Shown piece after piece: positions 27,397-36,291 of a stretch of DNA of 64,000 nt; within the stretch, counting starts at the first letter, position 1; each line of letters opens with the position of its first letter. This DNA is from Rivularia sp. T60_A2020_040 (lineage in GTDB: Bacteria > Cyanobacteriota > Cyanobacteriia > Cyanobacteriales > Nostocaceae). The notes below the pieces were generated by a model. That model saw only the letters and a list, made by a program, of their open reading frames with translations, was not told the origin of the DNA and made no database searches. The translations under genes were made by a program, and so were the position numbers. The stretch is taken from the NCBI GenBank assembly GCA_015272215.1, contig JACYMD010000093.1, positions 356,678 through 420,677 of the forward strand, given 5' to 3'.

Positions 27397-28536
27397 GTGG
27401 TGCTATCAAAAGGTTTTGAGATTGAGATGTATACTGGTACTCCTCAAGGTGACATCATTGGTCTCTCTGACAAAATTACATCTGACTTGGATGGATTCAT
27501 GCGGGAACCGGATAGCCGGAATGTCGAATACGTAACCGCTCCATTTTTTGACTATGAACAGCTTTTATGCGGTTTATTGTGTCCTCGTTTGAAGTTAAGA
27601 AAATATCTGGAAAAACTAGGTAATTATACTTTGATTCCCGGAAGTACTTTGTCACTAGGAGGAAGCGAGCAATTTTTGCGTTCGGACCCCAGTAATCCTT
27701 ATCACGATTATATCGAACAAACTTACGGAACCAAAGTAGTTACTGCCAGCGTTCATATTAATGTAGGTATTAGTGACCCCGAAATATTGATGCGAGCTTG
27801 TCGCATTATCCGTTTAGAAGCACCTTTGTATCTTGCTTTAAGCGCTTCATCTCCCTTCTTAGATGGCAAAGCTACCGGATACCATTCCACTCGCTGGGGT
27901 CTGTTCCCGCAAACACCTTCATATGTGCCTTTATTTACAAGCCATGCAGACCATATTAATTGGGTAGAACAACAGCTAGAATCCGGGACAATGCAAAACG
28001 TGCGACATTTATGGACATCCGTTCGACCAAATGGCGATCGCCGTCCTTACGATCTAAATCGTCTAGAATTGCGAATTTGTGATTTAGTCACCGATCCCAT
28101 TGCATTGTTAGCAATTTCAGCTTTATTAGAAGCCCGGTTGTTACAGGTAATTGATAATCCTAACCTCGATCCCTTGAGCAAAAGTAGCTTCACTCCCGAA
28201 GAATTAATCGCAATTACAACCCAAAATGAAATTGCTTGTGCAACCTCTAGCTTGGATGCTCAATTAATTCATTGGGCTGACGGAAGAACTATCAAAGCCA
28301 GAGATTGGATTAGCGAGCTTTATGAAAGTGCAACAGCCATCGCCAAACAACATGGTTTTAGATGTTTCCTCTCACCACTACAAAAAATCCTTCGTGAGGG
28401 AAATCAAGCTCAAAGATGGCTGCAACTTCATAGTTTGGGAGTTAGTAGTCGGAATGTGATTACTCAAGCTATTAACTCAATTCAAGAACGAGAATTAGAA
28501 CTAGAGGATAAATTGTGTTCCTCGTTAGTGGCTTAA
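27397..28536 (+). CDS. gshA: Glutamate-cysteine ligase, cyanobacterial type
   Basis: A 379-residue enzyme for the first step of glutathione synthesis (ATP-dependent ligation of glutamate and cysteine). The N-terminus LSKGFEIEMYTGTPQGD, followed by EPDSRNVEYVTAPFFDYE and IPGSTLSLGGS, is characteristic of the cyanobacterial GshA family. Further blocks are SVHINVGISDPE, DGKATGYHSTRWGLFPQ and RPYDLNRLELRICDLV. The start is GTG at 27397 with GAGGA upstream. A second GTG directly follows, so the start could shift one codon. The gene stands alone. Confidence 0.93.
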   Translation: MVLSKGFEIEMYTGTPQGDIIGLSDKITSDLDGFMREPDSRNVEYVTAPFFDYEQLLCGLLCPRLKLRKYLEKLGNYTLIPGSTLSLGGSEQFLRSDPSNPYHDYIEQTYGTKVVTASVHINVGISDPEILMRACRIIRLEAPLYLALSASSPFLDGKATGYHSTRWGLFPQTPSYVPLFTSHADHINWVEQQLESGTMQNVRHLWTSVRPNGDRRPYDLNRLELRICDLVTDPIALLAISALLEARLLQVIDNPNLDPLSKSSFTPEELIAITTQNEIACATSSLDAQLIHWADGRTIKARDWISELYESATAIAKQHGFRCFLSPLQKILREGNQAQRWLQLHSLGVSSRNVITQAINSIQERELELEDKLCSSLVA

Positions 28537-28805
28537 CACCACTACCTATTTTCTTGAAAAAATGGTATTTGTAATATTTTGGCAGAAATATAACAACTGA
28601 CCTGCCTCAAAACTTTACTATTTTTTCACGTTGTCTTTAAATACTCTTCATACAAGGGTTTTAAAAGTGTTTTTATTAGTTTTATTTTTTTTATCGATTG
28701 CTGTCTTGAGACAGTGATTAATAAAAACTATATGTGTCCTCTATCGTCAGATAGTTTTGAAAAAACAAACACATTGTGTTTTAAAATATTCTTGTTCAAT
28801 TGCCA

Positions 28806-29267
28806 ATGCCACAAATAGTTTTAGTTCATCCGCAAATCCCTCCGAATACAGGTAATATTGCTCGGACTTGTGCGGCTACAGGCACCGAATTGCACTTAGT
28901 TGGTCCTTTAGGATTTGAAATTAGCGATCGTTATTTAAAGCGAGCAGGCTTGGATTATTGGCCTTATGTAAAGCTATACCATCACGAATCTCTAGAAGCA
29001 TTCAAAGCCTTGTATCAGCAGCGGGGCGGAAGGCTGCTAGGATTCAGCGTTAGGGGTAGTTTAAATTATGTTACTTTTGAGTATCAAGCAAATGACTGGC
29101 TGCTATTTGGTAGTGAAACCACCGGCTTACCCAGTGAAGTGTTATCAGATTGTGATGCGACTCTTTATATTCCCATGAAAGAACAAAATGTCCGCAGTTT
29201 AAATCTATCTGTAAGCGTTGCTGTCAGCTTATTTGAGGCTCGTCGTAAGTTAGGATACTTAGAGTGA
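28806..29267 (+). CDS. trmL: tRNA (cytidine/uridine-34 2'-O)-methyltransferase TrmL
   Basis: A 153-residue SPOUT-class methyltransferase that modifies the wobble base of tRNA-Leu isoacceptors using SAM. The N-terminal MPQIVLVHPQIPPNTGNIA and LHLVGPLGF match TrmL. The C-terminal knot is GSETTGLPSEVL, IPMKEQNVRSLNLSVSVAV and ARRKLGY. The frame opens at a TTG two codons earlier, and the ATG at 28806 gives the normal family start. A 263-bp spacer separates it from gshA, so it is probably transcribed on its own. Confidence 0.93.
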   Translation: MPQIVLVHPQIPPNTGNIARTCAATGTELHLVGPLGFEISDRYLKRAGLDYWPYVKLYHHESLEAFKALYQQRGGRLLGFSVRGSLNYVTFEYQANDWLLFGSETTGLPSEVLSDCDATLYIPMKEQNVRSLNLSVSVAVSLFEARRKLGYLE

Positions 29268-29834
29268 GTTTGGCTTGGGAATTAAACTAAATATTGATTG
29301 GGTTATTTTACTTAAGTATTTATGCTTTGCAATCCAAAAAACATTGATTCTGTTTAATTGTTGTATGCAATAATACTTAGTTAATTAATTGTGTAAATGT
29401 TGTTAATCGTCCTTTATTTTACATACATTCTGTGATAGTTAGTTGAAAATACTTACGTGTTCAGGCATTGAAATATAAGAAATTTGTATATAAAATTTGA
29501 AGTTTCGCCCAAATTGAATCATAGATTTTTGTTAATTGAAATTATCCCGATAATTTGATTTAGTGCGGGTAAAGTTTGTCATAACAAGCAATTGAGCTTC
29601 TATTCTCCTGCTTGAGATTGTTTTTGCAGCGTAAATGTACTTGCGAATAAATACGGTTGTACTTTATGGAAAAATCAACGTAAAGTCTCGGTTGGGAAGA
29701 TGGAATATCGTGCGATCCCAGGCTGTTTCTTCAGCAAGAGATATGCCTATTCCAGAAAAATTGACATTGAACTGGGGCAAGAATCCAAATAAATATGATG
29801 TTTTCTTGAAGCAGACGTAAATGTTCAATATATC

Positions 29835-29975
29835 CGTATCGAGGAAAACCAAATTTGGGGTGTGGGCAGTAGAACAGACAAGCAAGCACAAAAACTTTAA
29901 TTTTACTAGTACAGTGTTAACTTGTCTAAAACAGAGAACCGGGTTAATCTTGCGTAAGTATCTCTGGTAAATGTG
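29835..29975 (+). promoter_or_regulatory. Candidate structured leader, possibly a ydaO/yuaA (c-di-AMP) riboswitch
   Basis: The segment contains GAGGAAAACC followed by AAATTTGGGGTG. Further on is ACCGGGTTAATCTTGCGTAAG inside a CAGAGA/TCTCTG stem. These two blocks partly resemble the GGGGAACC...TTGGGGTG and CAGCTAACCTCGTAAGC blocks of ydaO/yuaA riboswitches, which are known to precede cell-wall hydrolase genes, also in cyanobacteria. The match is imperfect and I could not fold or score it. It lies about 95 bases before the start of a cell-wall peptidase gene. Confidence 0.3.
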
Positions 29976-30056
29976 ATCTCGATCTAGTATTCTTAGTGAT
30001 CTAGATCATTGACTACTGGATTAAAAAATCGGGATCGGTTAAGCGCTAGTGATCAT

Positions 30057-30062
30057 AGGAGG
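30057..30062 (+). promoter_or_regulatory. Shine-Dalgarno AGGAGG deciding a TTG start
   Basis: A perfect AGGAGG lies six bases before TTG at 30069. It supports TTG as start of the LysM-M23 gene over the frame opening at 30009 or the downstream ATG at 30093, neither of which has a comparable site. Confidence 0.75.
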
Positions 30063-30068
30063 TCGTCT

Positions 30069-32117
30069 TTGAAACGAGCATTGAAGAAGAAAATGAAAAC
30101 TGTGTTAGAAAGTACCATTAATAGTAGTGATGCTTCCATGGAGCACAGTAGCGTAGTTACTCCACAGGTAAAAAATCGAATGCCAAAAGCCGCGATGATC
30201 GGATTGGCAATCTCGATGGGAGCAACCAGTCTTTTCGTGACTCGACAAAGCGACCAAGCCCTAGCAGCAGAACCTGTAGGCAATCAAAATACTGCTTCTA
30301 CAATTCCTGCTGCATCTGATGAAGTGAAGTTTGCTCCCACACACAAGCAGTCGTTTAAAGCTATCTCTAACGAGATTGGGGCTAAAATCCCTGCCGTAGT
30401 GGAACCAACAGCAATCTCACCAGTTAAGGGGCTTGGCGCTAAATGGGAAGTTGCTTCTAGTCTGAAGTCTGCTCGGTTTGCGACACAAACACCCAGCTTA
30501 AATTTAACTGCGGCTAAGAATAATACAAATTATTCTGCACCGCAAGTGGTCGAAGCACAGGTTATTCCTGAAGCAAGTACCACCACACTCAGCAGTGTTT
30601 CTAATCACAGTTTTAGAAACTCTACACAAAGCTTGGATGCTAGTGGAGCTGTAACAACCTCGAAAACTGAACTTGAAGCTCAGCAAAAGTTCGCCCTTGA
30701 GCGTTTAAAACAAAAATCGAACCGCTTAAAAGCAAGTTTGAATCAGCTGCGTTCGACTCCTGTAGAGGATGTCAAGCAAGTTGCAGTGACAACCCAGTCG
30801 GCAATTCAAGTTGAAGAAACATCAACTGTGAACCCCGAACTAAGTGCTAGCCAAAACAAACTTGTATCTAAATTAAAACCGCAAACGGTTATAGAGCAAG
30901 CACAACCGGCAGTTACAGTACCAACACCAGTTGTACCAACTCTAACAGCACCAAAAGTCATTGCTGCTGCACATCTGGTTAAGTCTGGAGATACCTTAGC
31001 GAAAATTGCTGACAATTACGGGACTTCAGTTGAGAAATTGGCTAAGACAAATCATTTGTCTGACCCCAATCAACTACAAATCGATCAACAGTTGATAGTT
31101 CCTGCTGCTGAAACTCCCAGCCTTCAGATAGCAACTAACTCAGAAAATATAACTTCTTCAACACAAGAGGTTTCCACCCAAATTGATAGTTCCGAGCAAA
31201 ATGTAAGTTCTTTTGGTGTAGGTGGTGACACTCCCATCCCAACAGTATTTACAGAAATGCAACTCGCTGATAGACGTAATGCTATAGCGAACAAAATTTC
31301 CAGAGATGACCGTCTTCGCAGCTTAAAAGAAGAAATCGAAAGATTACGGGAAAAATACCGCACCCAAGAATCTGGTGTAGTTGTACCACAGACCGATCAA
31401 AATACAAATTCCGTATCTGTTCCCGTTAACAGACCTCAATCAGCTTTTATACCTATTCCGATTACAACACCTACAACTGGCAAAGCTGCGGTACCAATTC
31501 GCGTTGCTAGACCAAATACAACATCAGTTCCGATTTCCGTTCCGACACCGAACCAAGACATTAACCCCAATTTCTCTCGCGACAGGGGTATTCGAGTAGC
31601 GACACCTCCCGCAAGCTTTAATGATCGTTCTCAATCTTCCTCCGTCGTACAAACAACAGTATCTCCACAGCTACCCCCATTAGCAGCAGTTGATAGATAC
31701 TTGCCCAAACCTATTGACGAATCAATAGCACCTGAAAAAGGCTATATATGGCCCGCTAAAGGTGTCTTTACTTCTGGCTTCGGTCCTCGTTGGGGAAGAA
31801 TGCACAAAGGAATTGACATTGCGGCTCCCACAGGTACTCCTATTAATGCTGCGGCTGATGGTGTAGTCGAATCTGCTGGTTGGAACCGTGGTGGTTATGG
31901 CAATTTAGTTGATATCCGTCATGCTGATGGTACCTTGACTCGCTATGCTCATAATAGCAAAGTCTTGGTAAGCAAAGGTCAGCAGGTAGAGCAGGGTCAA
32001 AGAATTTCCTTGATGGGTAGTACTGGCTTCAGTACTGGTCCTCACCTGCATTTTGAAATCCGTAAAGGTGGCACACAAGCAGTTAACCCTATAGCTTTCC
32101 TTCCACCTCGCAAATAA
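30069..32117 (+). CDS. LysM and M23 peptidase (NlpD/EnvC-like) cell-wall protein
   Basis: From TTG at 30069 the protein has 682 residues. A basic N-terminus precedes a hydrophobic stretch, MPKAAMIGLAISMGATSLFV, and an ALAAEP cleavage-like site, so it is probably exported or membrane-anchored. The centre has a coiled segment and one LysM domain (HLVKSGDTLAKIADNYGTSV to QLIVPA, about 305-355), then Pro/Thr/Val-rich linkers. The C-terminus is an M23 lysostaphin-type domain with GFGPRWGRMHKGIDIAAPTG, DIRHADGTLTRYAH and GPHLHFEIRKGG. The zinc ligands (HxxxD and HxH types) are present, so it should be an active peptidoglycan endopeptidase, or an amidase activator of NlpD type. Confidence 0.92.
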   Translation: MKRALKKKMKTVLESTINSSDASMEHSSVVTPQVKNRMPKAAMIGLAISMGATSLFVTRQSDQALAAEPVGNQNTASTIPAASDEVKFAPTHKQSFKAISNEIGAKIPAVVEPTAISPVKGLGAKWEVASSLKSARFATQTPSLNLTAAKNNTNYSAPQVVEAQVIPEASTTTLSSVSNHSFRNSTQSLDASGAVTTSKTELEAQQKFALERLKQKSNRLKASLNQLRSTPVEDVKQVAVTTQSAIQVEETSTVNPELSASQNKLVSKLKPQTVIEQAQPAVTVPTPVVPTLTAPKVIAAAHLVKSGDTLAKIADNYGTSVEKLAKTNHLSDPNQLQIDQQLIVPAAETPSLQIATNSENITSSTQEVSTQIDSSEQNVSSFGVGGDTPIPTVFTEMQLADRRNAIANKISRDDRLRSLKEEIERLREKYRTQESGVVVPQTDQNTNSVSVPVNRPQSAFIPIPITTPTTGKAAVPIRVARPNTTSVPISVPTPNQDINPNFSRDRGIRVATPPASFNDRSQSSSVVQTTVSPQLPPLAAVDRYLPKPIDESIAPEKGYIWPAKGVFTSGFGPRWGRMHKGIDIAAPTGTPINAAADGVVESAGWNRGGYGNLVDIRHADGTLTRYAHNSKVLVSKGQQVEQGQRISLMGSTGFSTGPHLHFEIRKGGTQAVNPIAFLPPRK

Positions 32118-32165
32118 GTTCTATTTTCTATTTCTGTAGCATCTAGATAGTTGTCTTGGAAGATT

Positions 32166-32195
32166 GAGGGAGTATGTCTCCCTCTTTTGCTTTTT
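32166..32195 (+). terminator. Rho-independent terminator after the LysM-M23 gene
   Basis: GAGGGAG and CTCCCTC pair around loop TATGT and are followed by TTTTGCTTTTT. It lies 48 bases after the stop codon. Confidence 0.85.
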
Positions 32196-32337
32196 CTGGG
32201 TAATTAACAAGTTAATCTTCCTAATTATCTGCCAGCGAAAAAATTAATTTATTCAAATTTATTCAAATTTATTCAGATGCTAGTCAAGATTTTAGTTTTA
32301 TGATATATTTAATATCTAGTGAAAGTAAAAATATTTT

Positions 32338-32411
32338 GGCTCAGTAGCTCAGTTGGTTAGAGTAGGGGACTCATAAGCCCTTGGTCGTGCGTTCGAGTCG
32401 CACCTGAGCCA
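32338..32411 (+). tRNA. tRNA-Met (anticodon CAT)
   Basis: A complete cloverleaf is visible. Acceptor GGCTCAG pairs with CTGAGCC plus discriminator A; the D-stem is GCTC/GAGT; anticodon loop CTCATAA has anticodon CAT at 32372-32374; the T-arm is GTGCG TTCGAGT CGCAC. No CCA is encoded. The fully paired acceptor end argues for the elongator rather than the initiator. The anticodon stem (GGGGA with GCCCT) has a G-U at the top and an A-G mismatch at the loop-closing pair, which is unusual. Tilapia-type lysidine tRNA-Ile2 cannot be fully excluded from the anticodon alone, but it is less likely. Confidence 0.9.
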
Positions 32412-32433
32412 TTTATTATTCAAGCGTTAAAAG

Positions 32434-32461
32434 CCCCTCGCCCAGGGGTTTTTGGTTTTTT
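32434..32461 (+). terminator. Terminator after tRNA-Met
   Basis: CCCCT and AGGGG flank a five-base loop (CGCCC), followed by TTTTTGGTTTTTT. It lies 22 bases after the tRNA. Confidence 0.85.
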
Positions 32462-32629
32462 AATTGGGTATTTGATTGGGGTAAATTTGGGGTAAAAATC
32501 TCATTGGAGAGGACTGGCAGAAGTTTCTCGTGTGGGAAAAGAAGTTACTATAGTTAGTTAGCACTTCAATCACACAAAGTAAAGCCACTATTGGCTAGAA
32601 TGTACTTAATCTTTCTGCCATAAAACGCA

Positions 32630-32899
32630 ATGCAAATCGTTTTGCCACCTGAAGTAGAAGCTATGGTACAACGCCAAGTTGCCAGCGGCAAATATGCGAC
32701 TGCGCTTGAGGTCATCCTCGCGGGTGTCAAACTCCTCGAACAGCAAGGAGATATTTACCAAGGGAGACTACAAGAGCTTCAAGAAGAAGCGCGGATTGGA
32801 TGGGAAGCATATAACCGAGGTGAAGTTGTTGATGGTTCAATAGCCATGGCACAAATTCGATCCAACCTGCGTTCTCGTCACACGGCACCATCCGAATGA
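32630..32899 (+). CDS. parD: ParD-family ribbon-helix-helix antitoxin
   Basis: An 89-residue protein beginning MQIVLPPEVEAMVQRQVASG, then YATALEVILAGVKLLEQ. This is the ribbon-helix-helix pattern of ParD/CC2985-type antitoxins. The charged C-terminus (about 45-89) would wrap the toxin. It should bind ParE and repress its own operon. The stop codon overlaps the toxin start (ATGA, 32896-32899), the usual coupled arrangement. It sits 218 bp after a tRNA gene, a common site for acquired modules. Confidence 0.88.
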   Translation: MQIVLPPEVEAMVQRQVASGKYATALEVILAGVKLLEQQGDIYQGRLQELQEEARIGWEAYNRGEVVDGSIAMAQIRSNLRSRHTAPSE

Positions 32900-33204
32900 C
32901 CCGACAATTTCGTCTTACTCAACCAGCTATTAAAGATATTGAGCAAATAGCAGACTATATTGCAAAACAAGCTGGCTTGCAACAGTCAGAACGTTTTTTG
33001 AGCAAGCTAGACGGTAAATTTTCTAAAATTGCTCAATTCCCCAACCTCGGACGACGACGTGACGAAATACTAACGGGGTTACGTAGTTTACCAATAGATG
33101 ACTACCTTATTCTTTATATCCCCATCGAAAACAATGTGGAAATTTTCCGTGTTGTCAGCGGCTATCGAGATATTTCAGTTCTGTTCGCAGAAGAAAGCGA
33201 GTAA
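32896..33204 (+). CDS. parE: ParE/RelE-family toxin
   Basis: A 102-residue basic protein with the RelE/ParE fold pattern: FRLTQPAIKDIEQIADYIAKQAG, SERFLSKLDGKFSKIAQFPNLGRRRDEI, LRSLPIDDYLILYIPIENNVEIFRVVSGYRDISVLF. The ParE core FRLTQPA, P-x-L-G-R-R and the C-terminal IFRVVSGYRD are intact, so the toxin may be active. ParE toxins typically poison DNA gyrase, while RelE relatives cut mRNA. Target assignment here is by family only. It overlaps the antitoxin by four bases. Confidence 0.88.
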   Translation: MTRQFRLTQPAIKDIEQIADYIAKQAGLQQSERFLSKLDGKFSKIAQFPNLGRRRDEILTGLRSLPIDDYLILYIPIENNVEIFRVVSGYRDISVLFAEESE

Positions 33205-33308
33205 AAAACCTCTAATTTTTAACCTCATCTTTATAATGCAATACAGTTCAGTTAAGGATATAAATTAATTACCGCAAACAAAACAGATCGACTTTTTTGG
33301 AGGGGGTT

Positions 33309-33358
33309 TGGGGGACGCAACCGTCCCCCAATCGGGGGTTTGGGGGAGAATCCCCCAA
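33309..33358. terminator. Two G/C hairpins between convergent genes
   Basis: TGGGGGACG/CGTCCCCCA with loop CAAC (33309-33330) and TTGGGGGA/TCCCCCAA with loop GAA (33340-33358) are both perfect stems. They sit between parE and the debranching enzyme gene, which converge. They resemble a known type of dispersed cyanobacterial repeat and may act as a bidirectional transcription block. No long T-run is present. Confidence 0.55.
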
Positions 33359-33393
33359 GTCTTGGTTCTCAATAAATTGATTGACGGACAACC

Positions 33394-35541
33394 TTAACTG
33401 AACCGTATTGCTTTATAATGGCGAATCACTTCAGCAACAGACCAAGCTTGAGCAACTGCTCCTTTAGGACTATGCGGTTGATCGCCGTCAAAAATTTCCG
33501 AAATAGAACCAATACAACCATGTGACAAAAAATGAAACATTAGAGGTTCCCAATCAAAGGGTAATGGTTCATTTTTGTGAAACCGCTGCCAAGCCCGAAT
33601 AAAAGGACCAATCAGCCAACTCCAAACAGTTCCTTGATGATAAGCGCGATCGCGAGTTGCTGAATCACCTGTATATTTACCTATATATTCTGGGTCATCT
33701 GGTTCAAGAGAACGAAGACCGTAGGGAGTCAGTAAGGTTTTTGCAGCTCGTTCTAGTACTTGATATCCTTGTTGAGCAGAAAAACCACAATGGCTCAGTG
33801 AAAGCGCTAAAACTGCATTTGGTCTAATTTGAGAATTGCGGCGGTCATCTGGTTCAATGGTGTCGTATAAATAACTAGCTTTGGGATTCCAGAATTTTTG
33901 CAAGGACTTTTTTACCTGTTGTGCTTGTTGAGTATATCTTTGCGCTTGTTTGGCTAAAAGTACTCCCTCTCGATCATTCGCTTGCTCGCTTAAAATTTCT
34001 GCCCATCGCGAAATCCAACACAAAGCAGAGTACCACAAAGCATTAATTTCCACTGGCTTACCGCAACGAGGAGTAACTGGTACACCTTCAACTACCGCAT
34101 CCATCCAAGTCAGAGCCACACCACGAGCATCCCAACTTAATAAACCATCAGTAGAATCAACATTAATTTTATAATTAGTACCACCAACAAATGCCTTGTA
34201 AATATTACGTATAATCGGATATTGTTCCGCTAAAAATTCCCAATCTTGGGTAGCTTCCAAGTAAATTCCCAAGGTTTCAATCCACCACAATGTTGCGTCT
34301 ATACTGTTGTAAAAAGGTTCTCCCCCAACATCGGGAAAGGCATTAGGAATCAAACCTTGACGACAGTAATGTCCGAAAGTTCGCAAAAGCCCCTTCGCGA
34401 TTTCAAAGCGTCCCGTTACTATCGTTAAACCCGGTAAAGCAATCAAAGTATCCCGTCCCCAGTCATTAAACCAATGGTATCCAGCAATCGCAGTTGGGCC
34501 GGCAATCGAAGCTCGATAAACGATGAATTGGTCGCTTGCACGTAATAGTTTTTCCCAGATGACAGATTTTGAAGGAAGAAGAGAAGAGCAGGACGAATTT
34601 TCTACCTTGTCTCCTTGTTTACCCACACTTTCCTCTACCACGGGAACCCCTCCACCCAAGTTTTCTCCCTTTGTCCCCTTATCGTTGATTTCCCATCCAA
34701 AAATTTGCGATAACCTTTTTTGCTCTGCTAACACTTCTCGATTAAAAGTTTTCCAATCCAGAGCAACATTTGATTGATCTGGAACACCTAGCTTAGCCTC
34801 CACTGTCACCGTATCTCCCGGTTCAAGAAAAATACTTAAGTAACCCGGACTGTAAAGGTCTTCTTTGTCTGCTAATCCTCGCCGCGTTTCTTCTGGTAAG
34901 GCATAATTCCAGTACCACATACCGGACGATTCATAACTACCTTTACTCCATCGTAAATGCCAAGGTATACCTAATTCTCCTGCATTATTTGCTTGCAAAC
35001 AAAGTTGTTCCTTTTCAACTAATTGCCAAAACTGTAATTGAGAACTATATTTTTGCTGATGATGAAAATCGCGATCGCCAATTAGTAACCGCAACTTCAA
35101 AACCGCAGCATCTTTACCTTGATAGCAATATTTAATCAATACACGATGGGAAAATGCCTTTTGATCGGGTACTTTTAAAGAATCTGCTTCTAATTTGGCT
35201 TCTAAGCCGTAAGGCATGAGTATTTCTCTGCTCAATTGCCAATGTTGTTCACCCCAAATCCATTGGGGAACTGGGTTAATATCAAAAGAGCGTAGCAACT
35301 TGTAGCCTTGTGGCTCTATTTCACCACTAGCCCAAAAATTAGTCCCTAATGCCATCACTTGATTCGGTAGTTCCAAGCTGGCTTCTAGATGCGACATTAG
35401 CAAAGTACGCCCAGAAGGTGGGTTGGTTGCCGCAAATAACCAACCGTGATAACTGCGAGTGCGGACATCGCAAACTGTACCACTGGCAAAACTTCCCAAG
35501 CCATTAGTCAACAACCATTCTCGAATATCTAAATCTCCCAT
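33394..35541 (-). CDS. Amylo-alpha-1,6-glucosidase (glycogen debranching, GDE_C type)
   Basis: A 715-residue protein. The N-terminal beta-sandwich domain contains EWLLTNGLGSFASGTVCDVRTRSYHGWLFA, the hallmark of the bacterial glycogen-debranching N-domain. The C-terminal (alpha/alpha)6 barrel contains YHWFNDWGRDTLIALPGLTI, PNAFPDVGGEPFYNSIDATLWWIETL and RDRAYHQGTVWSWLIGPF. It probably hydrolyses alpha-1,6 branches of glycogen. A Ser/Gly-rich linker with little conservation (about 292-325) separates the domains. The gene is 3.5 kb from glgC, so glycogen synthesis and breakdown genes share the region, but they are not in one operon. Confidence 0.9.
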   Translation of the reverse strand: MGDLDIREWLLTNGLGSFASGTVCDVRTRSYHGWLFAATNPPSGRTLLMSHLEASLELPNQVMALGTNFWASGEIEPQGYKLLRSFDINPVPQWIWGEQHWQLSREILMPYGLEAKLEADSLKVPDQKAFSHRVLIKYCYQGKDAAVLKLRLLIGDRDFHHQQKYSSQLQFWQLVEKEQLCLQANNAGELGIPWHLRWSKGSYESSGMWYWNYALPEETRRGLADKEDLYSPGYLSIFLEPGDTVTVEAKLGVPDQSNVALDWKTFNREVLAEQKRLSQIFGWEINDKGTKGENLGGGVPVVEESVGKQGDKVENSSCSSLLPSKSVIWEKLLRASDQFIVYRASIAGPTAIAGYHWFNDWGRDTLIALPGLTIVTGRFEIAKGLLRTFGHYCRQGLIPNAFPDVGGEPFYNSIDATLWWIETLGIYLEATQDWEFLAEQYPIIRNIYKAFVGGTNYKINVDSTDGLLSWDARGVALTWMDAVVEGVPVTPRCGKPVEINALWYSALCWISRWAEILSEQANDREGVLLAKQAQRYTQQAQQVKKSLQKFWNPKASYLYDTIEPDDRRNSQIRPNAVLALSLSHCGFSAQQGYQVLERAAKTLLTPYGLRSLEPDDPEYIGKYTGDSATRDRAYHQGTVWSWLIGPFIRAWQRFHKNEPLPFDWEPLMFHFLSHGCIGSISEIFDGDQPHSPKGAVAQAWSVAEVIRHYKAIRFS

Positions 35542-35679
35542 TGCCTACTCAAAATCGTTATGAGTATGATATTATTTGTAACAGTTCGTAATTAAATAAT
35601 CAAAGCGTGAATCGGTGAATTTAATCAAAAACCACCATTACCACGCTTCAGAAGTATAGCTTCAAGGAGAATTAGTATA

Positions 35680-36291
35680 ATGCCCCTTACTTATGCAACA
35701 GAAGGATGCCTCCGTGTAGGTCAACCGGCTCCAGATTTTACAGCTACAGCCGTAGTAGATCAAGAATTTAAAACAGTAAAATTATCCGACTATCGTGGTA
35801 AGTATACCGTTTTATTTTTCTATCCTTTAGACTTTACCTTTGTTTGTCCCACTGAAATAACCGCATTTAGTGATAGTTACGACCAGTTTAAGAATCTTAA
35901 CACAGAGATACTCGGTGTTTCAGTTGATAGCGAATTTTCTCACCTAGCATGGATTCAATCAGACCGTAAGGCTGGTGGAGTCGGCGACCTGAATTATCCA
36001 TTAGTATCGGATATCAAAAAAGAAATTAGCGCTGCTTACAACGTCCTAGACCCAGAAGCAGGAGTTGCTTTGCGCGGTTTATTTATTATAGATAAAGATG
36101 GTGTAATTCAGCACACTACCATTAACAACTTGTCCTTTGGTCGCAGTGTAGAAGAAACATTGCGGACATTGCAAGCGATTCAATATGTCCAATCTCACCC
36201 CGATGAAGTTTGTCCTGCGGGTTGGCAACCTGGAGATCAAACCATGAACCCCGATCCAGTCAAATCCAAAGTATATTTTTCAGCAGTTTAA
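35680..36291 (+). CDS. 2-Cys peroxiredoxin (AhpC/Prx1 type)
   Basis: A 203-residue typical 2-Cys peroxiredoxin that reduces H2O2 and alkyl hydroperoxides with thioredoxin. Peroxidatic Cys56 lies in [13 protein letters not shown] and resolving Cys178 in [25 protein letters not shown] and [19 protein letters not shown] are also typical. GGVGDLNYP, the GGLG-type loop, and the C-terminal tail are present, as in overoxidation-sensitive Prx. An AAGGAG site precedes the ATG. It is divergent from the debranching enzyme gene. Confidence 0.96.
   Translation: MPLTYATEGCLRVGQPAPDFTATAVVDQEFKTVKLSDYRGKYTVLFFYPLDFTFVCPTEITAFSDSYDQFKNLNTEILGVSVDSEFSHLAWIQSDRKAGGVGDLNYPLVSDIKKEISAAYNVLDPEAGVALRGLFIIDKDGVIQHTTINNLSFGRSVEETLRTLQAIQYVQSHPDEVCPAGWQPGDQTMNPDPVKSKVYFSAV

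Larger units (their letters stand above)
29268..30068. other. Long spacer / leader upstream of the LysM-M23 peptidase
   Basis: About 800 bp without a convincing gene. The left half is very AT-rich. The right half (from about 29690) has more balanced composition and several short inverted repeats, suggesting a structured 5' leader. Pairs seen are CAGAGA 29932-29937 with TCTCTG 29961-29966, and GATCTAG 29981-29987 with CTAGATC 30001-30007. A 61-codon frame at 29635-29820 has no recognisable features. Confidence 0.5.

Noticed and set aside
29635..29820. 61-codon frame upstream of the LysM-M23 gene
   Set aside because: There is no ribosome-binding site or recognisable sequence, and it overlaps the probable structured leader.
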